DNA of 64,000 bases from Diogma glabrata (Eukaryota; Arthropoda; Insecta; Diptera; Cylindrotomidae): the NCBI GenBank assembly GCA_963693315.1, contig OY856187.1, positions 376,784,599 to 376,848,598 on the forward strand, given 5' to 3'. Below, piece after piece: positions 1-11,252 of this stretch. The position numbers were made by a program, and so were the translations under genes. Below the pieces are notes generated by a model. That model did no database searches. It was not told the DNA's origin and was given only the letters and a program-made list of their open reading frames with translations. The first letter of the stretch is position 1. Every line of letters begins with the position of its first letter.

Positions 1-284
1 AGAACTATACAGTGTGATGGATTTACGCCAGGGCTGTGGACTGTGGTAGGGTTGAGTGATGCAGTGGATTCCAGTGATTTTTATTTTGGGAAATGTTTGT
101 CCTCATGTGTTTATATTTCTTTGTAGGCTCAGGAGTAATTTCTTACAGTTTATCACGTCCCTGTCTTTTAGAAGCATGAATTCGGTACCGAGTGAATTGC
201 TAGCTATGTATACTATAGTCAGCTTGTAATTCCAATAAAGCAAAAGTGTCGTCTTGTAGTTTTATTGGTAGTGTATAAATTTTA

Positions 285-1130
285 CTAAGGTATATCAACC
301 TTTACATAAACGTGCTCAATGCTAATGATCTGTTCGATATGCCCAATTTCTAAGAACTCATTATCATTTTTGGATTTTATTATATTTTGTAAAGAAGCAA
401 TTTTGTACCTCTTGCCACATAGTATTTTTAAGTTCGTTCTTTTACGGTTTAAAATTTCCACATTTGCTAGATTCGTCCGTCTCATTTAGTAAGTTTGTGG
501 TTTCTAGTTTTAAAAAAATTATATTTAGATTTTGCAACGTTATTCTGAGTTTTAAGTAACTCGAAGGTTGTGTTAGTCTTCCTCCCATCTTAATTAGTTC
601 ACATTTTGTTCTCCTAAGATTATGTTCTAGCTCATATGGTTTTGATTTTAGATCACCTTCTATAAGGTTTGTTTTAAGATTTTTACAGTATGTTACTAGT
701 CTCGTATCGTTTACCGCTGGTCAAAGTGTTTCAATAAGCTTGTAGCATGATTCGATGAATTCAAAAGAGTCGCTAAAGTTTCCTATATTAATTTGTATTA
801 CAACTTTCCATGTATCTGTAATGATTCGTTTCTGATTCTCTCAAAAAGAGTGCCATTTTGTTTAAGGTCGCTTATCTCGTAGTCTTTACCCATAATTAGT
901 TTCATCATAATATTAACAATATCCAGAATTGCAAGAGCTACGACATAATTGCTATAAATAGAATCTAATTGGTTTTGATAATATTAAAATATCTGACGGA
1001 TATCAGAATTTGGAAAGAGTTTCATTTACATATTTGTGTTGATGGTACGTACACGCTAGTAGTACGATATCAGTCTGTTTTTGACCACCTTATGTTAATT
1101 TCCTATTTTTATTCTGCAGTTCACCTCACC
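285..1130 (-). pseudogene. Env-like remnant 3' of gypsy integrase
   Basis: Decayed coding sequence on the minus strand, directly downstream of the integrase remnant in the order expected for an env-bearing gypsy-type retroelement (pol then env). The only open piece longer than 60 codons is 285-485; further blocks that read like protein lie between about 500 and 900 but in different frames, separated by stops. Composition and position resemble the F-like envelope proteins of insect gypsy elements. No signal peptide, furin site or fusion peptide could be made out, so the env call is an inference from position and weak similarity. It is clearly non-functional. It could also be another 3' accessory ORF. 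Confidence 0.3.
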
Positions 1131-1199
1131 ATTTAATTTAGTAACCACGTAAAGGCATAGTCAAACAGCAGATCATTTTTTTTTAGCCCAAAGAGACAT

Positions 1200-1496
1200 T
1201 CACATGGTGAAAGTGGAGAAGCAATCAATATGAGGAAAATTATTATGCGGGCATGGAACGAAACATATAAGATATTCGTCTACTAAAGGACGACGACTCC
1301 ATTCCAAAACCCACATTGCGTGGGGGTGATAGGAAGAGGTTTGAATTTTTTTATTTCGTAGGAATTTGCATATTTTCTTAAACATACTCGTAAAATTTGA
1401 CCCTTGGTCTGTTAATAAAATTTTAGGAATTCGGTAGCTTAATATAATTTCGTCATAAAACACTCGAGCTACAGTTTGAGTTTCTTGATCACGCAT
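1200..1496 (-). pseudogene. Ty3/gypsy integrase core fragment
   Basis: Ninety-eight codons of a retroviral-type integrase catalytic core. In the elements that encode it, integrase joins element cDNA to host DNA. Visible are the TDQGSNF block (second catalytic Asp, about residue 30) and a decayed SYHP...LEWSRR block that aligns with the usual HPQSNG-LERSHR region and carries the third acidic residue (Glu, about residue 65). The first catalytic Asp and the zinc-binding HHCC domain should lie upstream, toward the assembly gap at 1605-1804, and are not readable. Spacing between the two acidic residues is about one residue short of the family norm, and the C-terminus runs into unrelated sequence. 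An old, dead copy. Confidence 0.75.
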
Positions 1497-1604
1497 TTCG
1501 TAGTAATCCTTGTATCGTGTAAGGTCATCTTCAAAGGTCGGTCGGTCAAATGTATTTATTCCCTCGGCTGGTGGTCTTTAGAGGTTCAACTACGTCGATA
1601 TATA

Positions 1605-1804
1605 NNNNNNNNNNNNNNNNNNNNNNNNNNNNNNNNNNNNNNNNNNNNNNNNNNNNNNNNNNNNNNNNNNNNNNNNNNNNNNNNNNNNNNNNNNNNNNNN
1701 NNNNNNNNNNNNNNNNNNNNNNNNNNNNNNNNNNNNNNNNNNNNNNNNNNNNNNNNNNNNNNNNNNNNNNNNNNNNNNNNNNNNNNNNNNNNNNNNNNNN
1801 NNNN
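1605..1804. other. Assembly gap (200 N)
   Basis: Exactly 200 undetermined bases, a conventional scaffold-gap size, so the real distance is unknown. Open frames that run through it are artefacts. Confidence 0.99.
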
Positions 1805-1951
1805 TTGACGATTGAGAAGGCAGTGGTAATTATGATATCTTTCCTTTCATGACAGAATTTCTTGGTTTTTATTTTCAGGCTGCCTTATCCGGCGTCAACA
1901 AAAATCATATCAAAATCCTTAACCCAGCCCGAAGTCTTGATATCTCAAATT

Positions 1952-2008
1952 GTACAAATTCGGATGCAAGATTGATAGATAAAATGGTACAAATTCGGAT
2001 GCAAGATT
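1952..2008 (+). repeat. 22-bp tandem duplication
   Basis: GTACAAATTCGGATGCAAGA(TT) occurs at 1952-1973 and again at 1987-2008 (period 35). The sequence just before it (about 1891-1945, 'aacccagcccgaagtcttga') recurs in altered form at about 43006-43060, so the whole belongs to a dispersed repeat. Confidence 0.7.
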
Positions 2009-2115
2009 ATCGCCAAACCAATTTCCTGCCAATTCAATAAAATTCTATTTTAATTAAATAAATTAAACACTTCCCAAAAAAAATTTAAAAAATATGCAGT
2101 AAAAAAGCTCTGAAT

Positions 2116-2473
2116 CAGGGACTGAAACCAAACCCGGTTCGATCTTTTTATAAACCACAAACCAGAACCCGTTACATCCAAAAACTCATTCAGGTTCGGG
2201 TTCATAAATAAATATAAAATTCCTATACGCAAGTAAGCGTAGAGAGGGCTTTTTCTGCTTTGAAATTTGTATTTTCTCCACAAAGAGTTAATTTAAAAGA
2301 AGAAAATTCAAAAACTATTTTGATTATTAAATTAAATGAGAATTTTTTTGAAAATTTTTTTTCTAAATTTTAAACCCAAACCCGAACCCTGAACCAAACC
2401 TGAACCTGAAATTTCTATTTTGATTAACCCGAACCTGAACCTGAACCCAATTTTTTCAGGATTTCAGTCCCTG
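2116..2473. mobile_element. hAT-like MITE, 358 bp
   Basis: The ends are inverted copies of CAGGGACTGAAA (left from 2116; right reading inward from 2473). Immediately outside lies a perfect 8-bp direct repeat, CTCTGAAT, at 2108-2115 and 2474-2481. CAGGG termini with 8-bp target duplications are the hallmark of hAT transposons. The inside is short, non-coding and full of AACCTG/AACCCG-like hexamers on one strand, so it could only have moved with a transposase supplied in trans. The intact duplication suggests fairly recent insertion. Confidence 0.85.
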
Positions 2474-2522
2474 CTCTGAATACATACAGTCAGGTAAACA
2501 TAGCCTAAGCAGGGCTATTTCG

Positions 2523-3735
2523 ATTTTTACTCTAAAATAAGAATATTCATATTTAAAGAAACGCTAATAATTTGCTATTTATTTCAGATCCGGCTTTTAA
2601 ATTAAAACAAACATAAAAGCATTTATACGTGCTACAAGTCAGTCAATATAATATTTTAACATTTTCTCAGTTAATTGCTTTATTGCGTCACACAATATCC
2701 ATTAATAGCTGCGTATTTTTCTTTTGGGTCAGGGTCAAGTTCTAGATCAACTCTATTTTTACATGTAAAAAACAACAACAACATAACCCGATATTTATCT
2801 GGGTCTAGATCAATGATCTAAAATATTTTGGTTACATAAAATTGCAAGAGATGGCGAAACGTAGGTTTTGATTTTATAAGGTTGGTATGGTTATTTTAAA
2901 ACTTATAAATGTCAAAGAAAATTTATTCAAAATAAAAAAACTGTCAAAGATGCTTTCTTAAATTTGTTTAAAATCAATTTTAATATGATTTGTTTTCAAC
3001 ATGATTTCAATAAATTTGCTTAAAATTAATTTTAAAGCAATATCTACGATATAAAATCCATATTTTTTAAAGAACAGATGCTTACAATTTTTTTTAAATT
3101 ATCAATTATTTTATTTCATTTTATTTTTTTTTATAATCAATGGACATTGCCATATGTAAAAAATGGATTAGTGTTTCTGATTAAATTTTTTTAAATTTTT
3201 TTTATATGAAGTTTTATTTTTCAAGAGACGTTAAAAATTTTTTGATTTTATTTTTATATTGAGTTTTAATTTCAAAAGGGCGCTACAAGTTCCCAATTTT
3301 TTTTCTCAGCTCAGTGTTGCCATGCCAACAATTTAAAATATAATATTAATTTTTCTTTGCGTGACCCAAATCGTTTTTTTTCAAACCTTGACCCTGACCC
3401 AAATGAAAAAAAACGCAGCCAATAAAACATGTTGCTGTCTACATAAATGATGAACATTTTTGTTTGTATAGCGTAGTCATAGTATTATGTGGATATAATA
3501 CGGTTGTTCAAATTTATGGAAGGTGCAATTATTGTCTGTAGTTGTAGAGAGATTGTTTATAGAGATGATATATGAAAACGGTTTGACTTGCACATTTTTT
3601 TATCTAGATGATATGAGGACTTTTTAATTTGTGTTCAATAAAAGGGATAGTAAAAGAAGAAACAAAAGATGGAGAATTTTACAATTCAAACTCGATAATT
3701 TGTTCGATCGGCGGAATTATGTAAATTTTTATCAA
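2523..3735. repeat. Dispersed repeat E, copy 1 (interrupted)
   Basis: Bases 2523-2606 and about 3450-3735 match, in the same order and orientation, 57540-57625 and about 57661-57920. Shared stretches include 'actctaaaataagaatattc' and the later 'ataatrcggttgtt...attattgtctktagttgta'. Copy 1 is split by the TIR element at 2707-3419, which the other copy lacks. No coding potential. Family unknown; possibly an LTR or untranslated part of a retroelement. Confidence 0.65.
2707..3419. mobile_element. TIR element nested in repeat E
   Basis: Left end GCTGCGTATTTTTCTTTTGG followed by GTCAGGGTCAAG is repeated inverted at the right end (about 3380-3419), giving imperfect TIRs of about 32 bp. The related copy of the host repeat near 57630-57660 has no such insert, which supports movement. 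A possible imperfect 8-bp target duplication (CCATTAAT / CCAATAAA) flanks it, hinting at hAT, but only 6 of 8 bases agree. The interior is AT-rich and non-coding. Confidence 0.55.
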
Positions 3736-4017
3736 ATAGTGCACACTATATAAGCTTTTATAAAACATTATTGTAAAAATAATTGAATTTTTAAAAGTGT
3801 TATTAAATTGTATTACCAAATTTCATTGAAACATTTATCATGTGTTGTGTGCTGTTCTTTTAAAATACAAAATGATTAAAGAAGCAACATAATATATACA
3901 GTAAAAATCCCATATAATGTAAAATAAAACATTTCCATAATATGGAGTCTAATGACAGTGGAAAAATTCAACTTAAGTAAAATAAATAAGTGATGAAGAA
4001 GTTTCAACTTTGAAATT

Positions 4018-4108
4018 GTCATCGCCTCAACGGCGTAATCGATAGCGTGTCTGCCTAAGGATTCGAGCCGGGCACTGACGAGGGTAGGTTCGAATCCGAT
4101 CCGAAACA
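4018..4108 (+). repeat. tRNA-like SINE head
   Basis: Contains a perfect pol III box B (GGTTCGAATCC, 4087-4097) and a box-A-like segment about 60 bases upstream (GGCGTAATCGATAGC, from about 4031). The spacing would fit a tRNA with a long variable arm, but no closed cloverleaf acceptor stem can be drawn, so this reads as a tRNA-derived SINE promoter or a decayed tRNA gene rather than a working tRNA. No tail or target duplication was identified. Confidence 0.5.
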
Positions 4109-4597
4109 CGAAAAATGTGAATTGGAGTTTTTTTTCTGAAAAACTTCAAACCATACCTTTGAATTGAAAAAATTCCAATTACTTCTTTACTTACTTGAGT
4201 TTAATTGATCTCAAAAATCTAAAATAAATATACAGTAAGCTTTTTTATTAAATTTATATATGTACATAATTTTGTACATAATGTACATAATTTTAGCTTG
4301 TGAATTTTTTTTTGTGATAAATTACTTTCTTTGTTATTCCACCATGATTTTTAGTTAATGTTTTTTATATAAATAAGAGATTTCTTAACTCGGTAGTTTA
4401 ATTTTCTATAAAAAGTCCAATTATTTCAGAAAAATTTCGATATTATAAAAATTTCAATTTCGAAAATCAACTCAAATACAAATACAATATCGGGAATTAA
4501 ATTAAAATTTTTACAAATAGAATAATAATGTTAACTGTACCTCTTCCACGATAAGAATTTAAAAAATAATAATATTTCGAATTACTTTATAATGTAG

Positions 4598-4669
4598 GCG
4601 TCGGTGGTGTAATGGTCAGCATAGTTGCCTTCCAAGCAGTTGATCCGGGTTCGATTCCCGGCCGACGCA
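4598..4669 (+). tRNA. tRNA-Gly (anticodon UCC)
   Basis: Seventy-two bases fold as a complete cloverleaf: acceptor GCGTCGG pairs fully with CCGACGC, the T arm is CCGGG-TTCGATT-CCCGG, and the anticodon loop CTTCCAA carries TCC with a stem of five pairs including two G-U wobbles. The discriminator is A and CCA is not encoded, as normal for a nuclear gene. Box A lies in the D arm and box B is GGTTCGATTCC. It closely resembles animal tRNA-Gly(UCC) and decodes GGA/GGG glycine codons. No intron. It looks functional and is the only clearly intact gene in the window. Confidence 0.96.
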
Positions 4670-4671
4670 AG

Positions 4672-4680
4672 TTTTTTTTT
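4672..4680 (+). terminator. Pol III T-run terminator
   Basis: Nine consecutive T residues begin two bases after the tRNA-Gly 3' end, a strong RNA polymerase III stop signal. Confidence 0.9.
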
Positions 4681-5774
4681 GACCAACAATTATTTCAATT
4701 TTGGTCACATTTTTATCAGTGACCAGATTTTTATTTTTTAAGGGAGCTCGCATTTTTTTAAAAATAAACCCTCAGAGAATTTTTTCATAATAAGCTTTTT
4801 GTTTTTCTTTTCTTTTAGTTTGGTTTGCTTAAAGTTTGTATGAAAATAAGTGAGTCGCATACTTAGAGTATATGTAAATATAGAGAGAACATAACTTTAA
4901 AATTATATGAAGAAAGACATAAAAAATCGTGATCACATATCTATCATATTCAATTTCTCTTTTCTTCATTTTGATTTGTTTTTCATTACTACCAAAAACT
5001 TTTTTATTGATAATAAATTAAAAACAATTCCAAATGTAAAATGCCAAAATATATTAATTGTTTTCTTCATAGTTGTGCTAATTTTTATAAAATGAATGAA
5101 CACAATTACGATAATAAAGGACAAGCAATATTTTCTAAGGACACGAACAAAAATATTTTAAGTTATGTAAGTATTGTTAAAGTATATTACGAAAATTTGC
5201 TTGGAAACTGTGTTCATTATGTACAAATTTATTTTTCATTGTTAAAATGTCAAAAATTATATGATTGGTTATAATAAAAGCCAAATTGTCAGGTTTTTCA
5301 TTTCTTTTTATACAGTCGCAAGGAGGGAAAAAACTATTATTTTTTGTGGTAGGGTTTTTTCTTATAGATTTAAAAAACTCCCAAACACTTTTGAATCAAA
5401 TGAAAAAGTTATGTACGTCTATGGGAAGCCATAACTGTCTTTCGGAGAAACAAAGAGAGGAAGACAAACAAAGGAAAAAACGATTTCACGTAAGTCTATG
5501 CTACGTTAAATATTAGTTGTGGTGATCAGTTGCCCATACCACATTTTATTATGTGATAGGCGTTATTGCTTAATTATCCATTGTTTAAAGAACAAACAAA
5601 AATTTTTCGATCACCAACACCTCAAAACTAGAATTTAAAACGCTATTTATGGCGCTTCTTTACTCCTCTCTATCAGAGCGAATAACTTAAAAAAATATAA
5701 CGTTTTCAAATATAGGAGTGAAAATAAAACAATATCTTACTCTTAGTGCGAAATATATACCTGAATAATTATCT
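4681..5774. other. AT-rich DNA, no gene seen
   Basis: Short open frames (up to 83 codons at 5265-5516) have low-complexity composition and no recognisable motif. No repeat shared with other parts of the window was noticed. Confidence 0.5.
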
Positions 5775-6105
5775 GAAAGCCTGAGTCGAGCGTGATCAGG
5801 GTCTACTCAGTCCAGAAAGTAAACACCATATTAGGGCAATCTGATGTGGGCCTGTTAGGGTCCTGAATTAAAATGCCCTCGCAATATTATTTGTTCCCTA
5901 TTGTTGTGCAAACTGATCAGGGCATGATACAAAGTACCTTACTAATGTTTGCCCTATTTAATTGTATACGAGGATCAGGGCCTGAGCCAACTATCACAAT
6001 CACGGTCTGATTGGGCAACAGAGTTACACTCACGAACCGGTATCAATCGAAATAAGGCAAACCTGACCAGGGCCCTATTTGAGCTCTGAAAAATTTCCGT
6101 TCGGG
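5775..6105. repeat. GATCAGGG-rich dispersed repeat, copy 1
   Basis: More GC-rich than its surroundings and dense in CCTGATCAGGGC-like words on both strands, so it can fold back on itself. Its reverse complement resembles 26870-27060; for example CTCAAATAGGGCCCTGGTCA here corresponds to CTCAAATAAGGTCCTGATCA there. Probably a non-autonomous DNA element; ends and target duplication not resolved. Confidence 0.5.
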
Positions 6106-7230
6106 TATTTTTTTTCAAATACTCACACATTTAATTTTTGCTTCAATGCTGATGTTTTCCTTTGAAAAAAATAAATTATTCTTCTGAATGTTTTGTTCAA
6201 TTATACAAGTATTGTTATAAAAATAATTAAAAAGGATGACGAAAAAGTGTTAATTTTCTTTTCTGTATAAAAAAAATGAAAACAAAATAAAACCATAATC
6301 ATCTCCAAAGGAGTGATATAACAAAAATCAAAATTTCACTCTTAGAATAAGAACGATAATAAAAATATAAAAATTTTATCTTGTGAATATTTTTTTCAGG
6401 AGTGAAATGAGAGCTCGGATAAAATAAAATTGTTAACCCTGCTCAAACACATTGTTCTTGTGGGACCTAGTATATATCACAACAATTTTTATTAACAAAA
6501 AAATGAAACTTTCAACTACCCCTAATAAATTAAAGTTTGCAAGTAATATGACAAAATTATATCACTCACAAAAAACTTTATTTTATTAAAATTCCATTTT
6601 CACTATATAAAGAATAGCGTGATGATTCTAGCAATACTATTTAATATAATTTTTTCTTTTAAAATCTAATAATTTTTCATTTACAATTAAAATAATAAAT
6701 GTTCCCTTTTATTTACTATTATTGTTGCAGTTTTTTATTTTTTCGTTCGTTTTCCGCTTCCGAATTAAAAAAAAAATATACTTTTCTACTATTGTTTTGT
6801 ATCTGGCTGACATGACATTAAAATAAGTGCACTTTTCGCGTGATACTGTTTCATAAAAAAAAACTTTAAAACAAAACAAACTTTTTTATTATAATGGTTA
6901 AAAATTGTAATAATAATAAAAAATTTCAAATTATGGCAAAATAGTTTTAATGTTTTTATTAAATGTTTCTTATAAAGTTAGATAAGGGAGGACTATTGAA
7001 TATGTGCAGAACAGTTTGTGACCTAAATAAATTTTATGCATTTACGATATCGTAACTGGATTTGAAGATTGTAAAGGGGGTCATCTATTGTTGAAAAAGT
7101 TACTTCCTTATTAACGCATAATGTTAATCTTTTGTTACGTTACAGCAATAACTTATTTCAAGAGATTAATGAAAAATAAAGAAAACAATAATTTTTTCTC
7201 CAACTGTTATTTTACATATTTTTTTTAACC
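6106..7230. other. AT-rich DNA, no gene seen
   Basis: Homopolymer-rich sequence without long frames, RNA genes or recognised repeats. Confidence 0.5.
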
Positions 7231-8443
7231 CATGCATCAAAAATATTCAATTTTGTACTAGAATAGAATAAAAGAAAAAACTACTTTTCCGCACATATGA
7301 CCACAAAATATTTTGTAAGGCTGACCGTAACGCCGCCTACATGTGAGATTTGTAGTTAAATCTATCCATATATCTATCTATATATTATATTTTTACAGCA
7401 CTAAAATATCAAAATAATAATTTAAATAACTTACCATATAGTAAAAACAACTTAAGCACATTGCATCATTGAACTTGTGGCGAACATTATAATTAAAAAT
7501 TTTAAAAAATTAGCAGGCGATGATTTCCTTAATATTTATGAAAAAAACAAAAAAATATATTTTTATTATTCGGTTTTTGTTTTCTTTCCAAACAGTTTTG
7601 ATAAAATTCTTGATTTTCGTAATGTAAAAAAATGTTTGTGTAATAAATTTGTTTTAAATCTTATTTTTCACTATTCCAAATTTTAAATATTATAATAAAT
7701 GTTTTACTGTTAACATGTTAAGTCGAAATGTAATAAAATAAATTTATGGAAATCAAATCAAGACACGTCATTAATTAATTATAATGAGAAAACAAAACCA
7801 TTGATGATGTCAAATATTCACGTTCTCCAATATCTTTAACTTCAACCATTTCATCAGATTCTTTTACACAATACTCATTACATAGATTCTGCCATTATTT
7901 AAGATACTTTAGAAAAAGATAATAAATTAAGTGATTCGATAACTGTTGAAGATAATATTGAAAAATGCCGGACAATGCAACTTTTAGTGAATCAGGATAT
8001 CAAATAGTGCTAAACAACAAATTCTCCTTATATTGGATACAACATCTCCAACAACATTTCGATCATCATTTTCATCTCCGGGAAAATTCAACGCCACTAG
8101 CAGCCAATCTCAATATTAAAATTTACCTCCACTCAACGCTGCATTAACTAAAAACTAACTCTTGTTTGGAAAACGCATTCGCACTAGTAATTCAATCTAC
8201 TATTGTGGTCATATGTTGCGGAAAAGTAGCTTTTTCTTTTATTCTATTCTAGTACAAAATTGAATATTTTTTACGCATGTGTTACAATATTTTGTAAGCC
8301 TGGCACGTACGCTGCCGGCATGTGAGATTTGTAGTTAAATCTATCCATATCTAGTATTTTTATAGCACTAAAATATCAAAATAATAAATTAACTAACTTA
8401 CCATATAATAAAAACAACTTTAAAACATTGCATCATTTGAATT
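7231..8443. mobile_element. Composite repeat A-B...A'-B (1.2 kb)
   Basis: Segment A (7231-7305) recurs inverted at 8204-8279 at high identity. Segment B (about 7303-7472), which directly follows A, recurs in direct orientation at about 8284-8443, directly after the inverted A. B contains 'catgtgagatttgtagttaa' and 'agcactaaaatatcaaaata' in both copies. The interior (7473-8203) has no recognisable coding sequence. No clear target duplication was found outside. The same layout occurs in the unrelated insert at 19261-19853, where target duplications prove mobility. Confidence 0.6.
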
Positions 8444-8533
8444 GCAAGAAAAAACAATTTATTTGGGTTTTCAAAGTTTACAATTTTGACAGCTCTTAGT
8501 TGGATTCTAGTTGGAAACTATGTTTTTTATAAA

Positions 8534-8579
8534 ACCGGTAGTTGGATTCTTATGTTTATTTTTTACCGGTAGTTGGATT
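8534..8579 (+). repeat. Short tandem duplication ACCGGTAGTTGGATT
   Basis: The 15-mer occurs at 8534-8548 and 8565-8579 (period 31); diverged TAGTTGGATTC copies also lie just upstream near 8497. Confidence 0.6.
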
Positions 8580-8689
8580 GTTATAATTTACAAATATTAC
8601 AACGAAGATGGCGCACTGTAATTATTTAAATATCTTAAATTTCTTTAAAACTTTGTTAAATAAATAATTAAATTAACAATTAAATAAAT

Positions 8690-10450
8690 ATGTATAAATT
8701 TTCTGCATTTGTTACGTGTATTTACTCTGTGTTATTCTGTGTTTGTTCTGCTGGTCTAGATGGACTGTTTAATGAATTCTTTATGAATTTTGGGCCGAAT
8801 TGTAAACTGTGGCTATCTAATTTTTTCTCAGATATTCTTTTAACTGGGATAGTCCTATCAGTTTTCCTAAGAAGTAAAATAATTGCAATACTTTGGCCTG
8901 GGAAGAATGGTGACATTCCTGAACATTTTCGTCCGATTTCATTGCTGAGTATTTCTTATAAGTTTCTGGAACGTTTAATTTTTAATCGAATTACTGATAA
9001 AATATATGAAAAGATACCTCCTGAACAGGCTGGTTTTCGCCCAGGGCGCAATTGTTGTGATCAGGTGTTGTCCATGACATCTTTGATTGAGTCTGGATTT
9101 CAAAAGAAACTTAAGACTTGTGTCGTTTATCTTGATTTATCTGCAGCATATTGGAGGAAAGTTCTCTTATTTAAGCTAATAAGTGTTATTCCATCACTAT
9201 CTCTGGTAAAGCTCCTCAACAATATGCTTGCTAATAGAGTTTTTCAAGTTTTTCTTGGTGATAAAACAAGTAGAACCAGAAGACTGAATGATGGTTTGCC
9301 GCAAGGTTCAGTTTTGGCACCACTACTTTTTATTCTGTATATATATGATTTGCCAACTACGATTTCGTTGAAGTTTATCTATGCAGATGATATTGCTCTG
9401 GCTGTTCAACATAATAAATTTAAAGAAATTAATGATCAGTTATCAGCTGATCTCGAAGTACTATGGAATTATTTTCGACACTAGAGGCTGAAACCAAACA
9501 TTTCCAAAACTGAAGTAAACATTCACCATTTAACAAACTACCTTGGTAATTATAAGCCTGAAGTTTTTGTTGATAATATGCAAGTCCAACATAACCCTTT
9601 AACTAAATATTTAGGCATTTATCTTGATAGAAGCCTCACATATAAATACCATATTGAAAATGTAGCGAAGAAATTAAAATCTCGAGTAAATATAATACGA
9701 AAACTTGCTGGAACTAACTGGGGTGCAAGCTTCCATACTTTGAGAACTTCGTCATTAGCATTGGTGTTTTTTGTTGCTGAATATTGCTGTCCTGTTTGGT
9801 TAAATAGTCACCATACCGATAAAATTGATGTTGAATTAAAGAATGCTATGCGTATAATAACTGGCTCTGTCCACTCAACACCTGTTCCTTGGCTTCATGT
9901 GTTGAGTAATATTGCTCCACCTAATATTCGTAGACAAGATCAATTGTGTAGAATTTGGTCAAAAGTTGCGGATTTACCTCAGCTAATATGTCACCATGTT
10001 ATAATTCATCAACCTCCAAAGCGTTTGTGTTCAAGAAATGCATCTTATGCGTTTCAGGCGCTGTATTTTTTCAGCGATTCAGGCGCTGCATTTTTTAATG
10101 GTGATACTTTTAGCATAGTGGATAAATGGAAAGATTTTTGGTCGTCATCTGCTGTTCTCAATCATAATTTAATTGATAATTTAGATGTAAGTCCCGTTGG
10201 TTTTGATTTACCTAGAAGACTGTGGGTAACTTTGAATCGTATCCGAACTGGACATGGATGTTGTGGTTCCTGTTTATTCAATTGGGGTTTTATATCGACT
10301 TCTGCTTGTGATTGTGATTATCCAGTTCAATCTATGCACCATATGGTAACTGATTGTCCAATCCGAAGGTTTCCAGGAGGATTGTCAGAACTTAATTTGC
10401 TGTCTCCTGATGCTGTAACTTGGCTTGAAAATTTAGATCTAATATTGTAA
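8690..10450 (+). pseudogene. 5'-truncated LINE reverse transcriptase, one stop codon
   Basis: A single reading frame encodes the RT and C-terminal part of a non-LTR retrotransposon, broken only by a TAG at 9482-9484. There the family normally has a tryptophan (W-R-L-K-P), so one TGG-to-TAG change explains it. Homology begins near residue 21 (AGLDGLFNEF); the endonuclease domain is missing, and the first 20 codons are probably flanking sequence. Visible motifs: FRPISLL (80-86), AGFRPGR (114-120), motif A LDLSAAY with Asp149, GLPQGSVLAPLLF (202-214) and catalytic YADD (231-234). About three residues after SAAY appear deleted. The second half (9578-10450) carries a late Cys/His cluster (CCGSC...CDC...H...C). 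Probably jockey/CR1-like; clade uncertain. A relatively young dead copy. Confidence 0.9.
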
Positions 10451-10558
10451 TTATTCTTCAAAATTCAAATTAAGTATTATATGTAATGTAACGTTTTGTG
10501 ATTTAACTTAAATCTATGTTTAAATAAATATCCATACGCAAACAAAACAAAAAAAACA
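10451..10558 (+). mobile_element. 3' UTR/tail of the LINE
   Basis: Follows the LINE stop codon. AATAAATAT near 10523 resembles a poly(A) signal, and an A-rich run (about 10540-10558) may be the retroposition tail. No target duplication could be matched. Confidence 0.45.
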
Positions 10559-11252
10559 AGCTATGCTTCTTTGTATAGTATTTGTGCGAATTCCATTGCG
10601 GATTTTTGAGCTTAAAATCGATGTTATCAACTAACTTTCTTAGTTGAAGAAACATCTATTACAAACAATTGCAAACCAATAACATAATTGGTGTAGATGA
10701 TAAAATTTGTAACATCGTTATGTGTTCAATTCAAATACATATAGTTTTGATATAAAAATGTAATTGTTTCAGATTATACTTTCATTTTTCAATTTCATTA
10801 AATTATGTTCAACAAAAAAAAATTGATCAAAGGAATCTAACCGTATAAAACGATATTTAAAAAACATCAAATTAAAGTATTATCAACATTTAGGCTGAAC
10901 CCCTTAAGATAATTATAATGGCTCTGGGATTCCATTTAAAAAAAAAAATTTGCCTGTTACCTATGCGCAAGTGTACACAACAACATAATGATCGGATGAA
11001 TAGTGTATTAATGCATAAACGACAAACTCACATACTTTCAATTTTATATATATATATAGAAGAAGATAAATGAATTTAATCAAAACTAGAAGTTAAAATT
11101 CATTAAATTAAATGCAAATCATTTTTATTAAATAAAAATTTTTATATTATAAAAACAAATTAAAAAAAAATTTCCAAAAACATTCTATATTTTAAAAACA
11201 AACAAAAATTTAAGAATTTAAAATTACCCGAAATTCGCCAAATTTAAAAAAA
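10559..11252. other. AT-rich DNA, no gene seen
   Basis: Contains a short TA microsatellite near 11045-11060; otherwise nothing recognised. Confidence 0.5.

Noticed and set aside
1476..1852. Open frames of 100-110 codons across 1605-1804
   Set aside because: They run through 200 undetermined bases.
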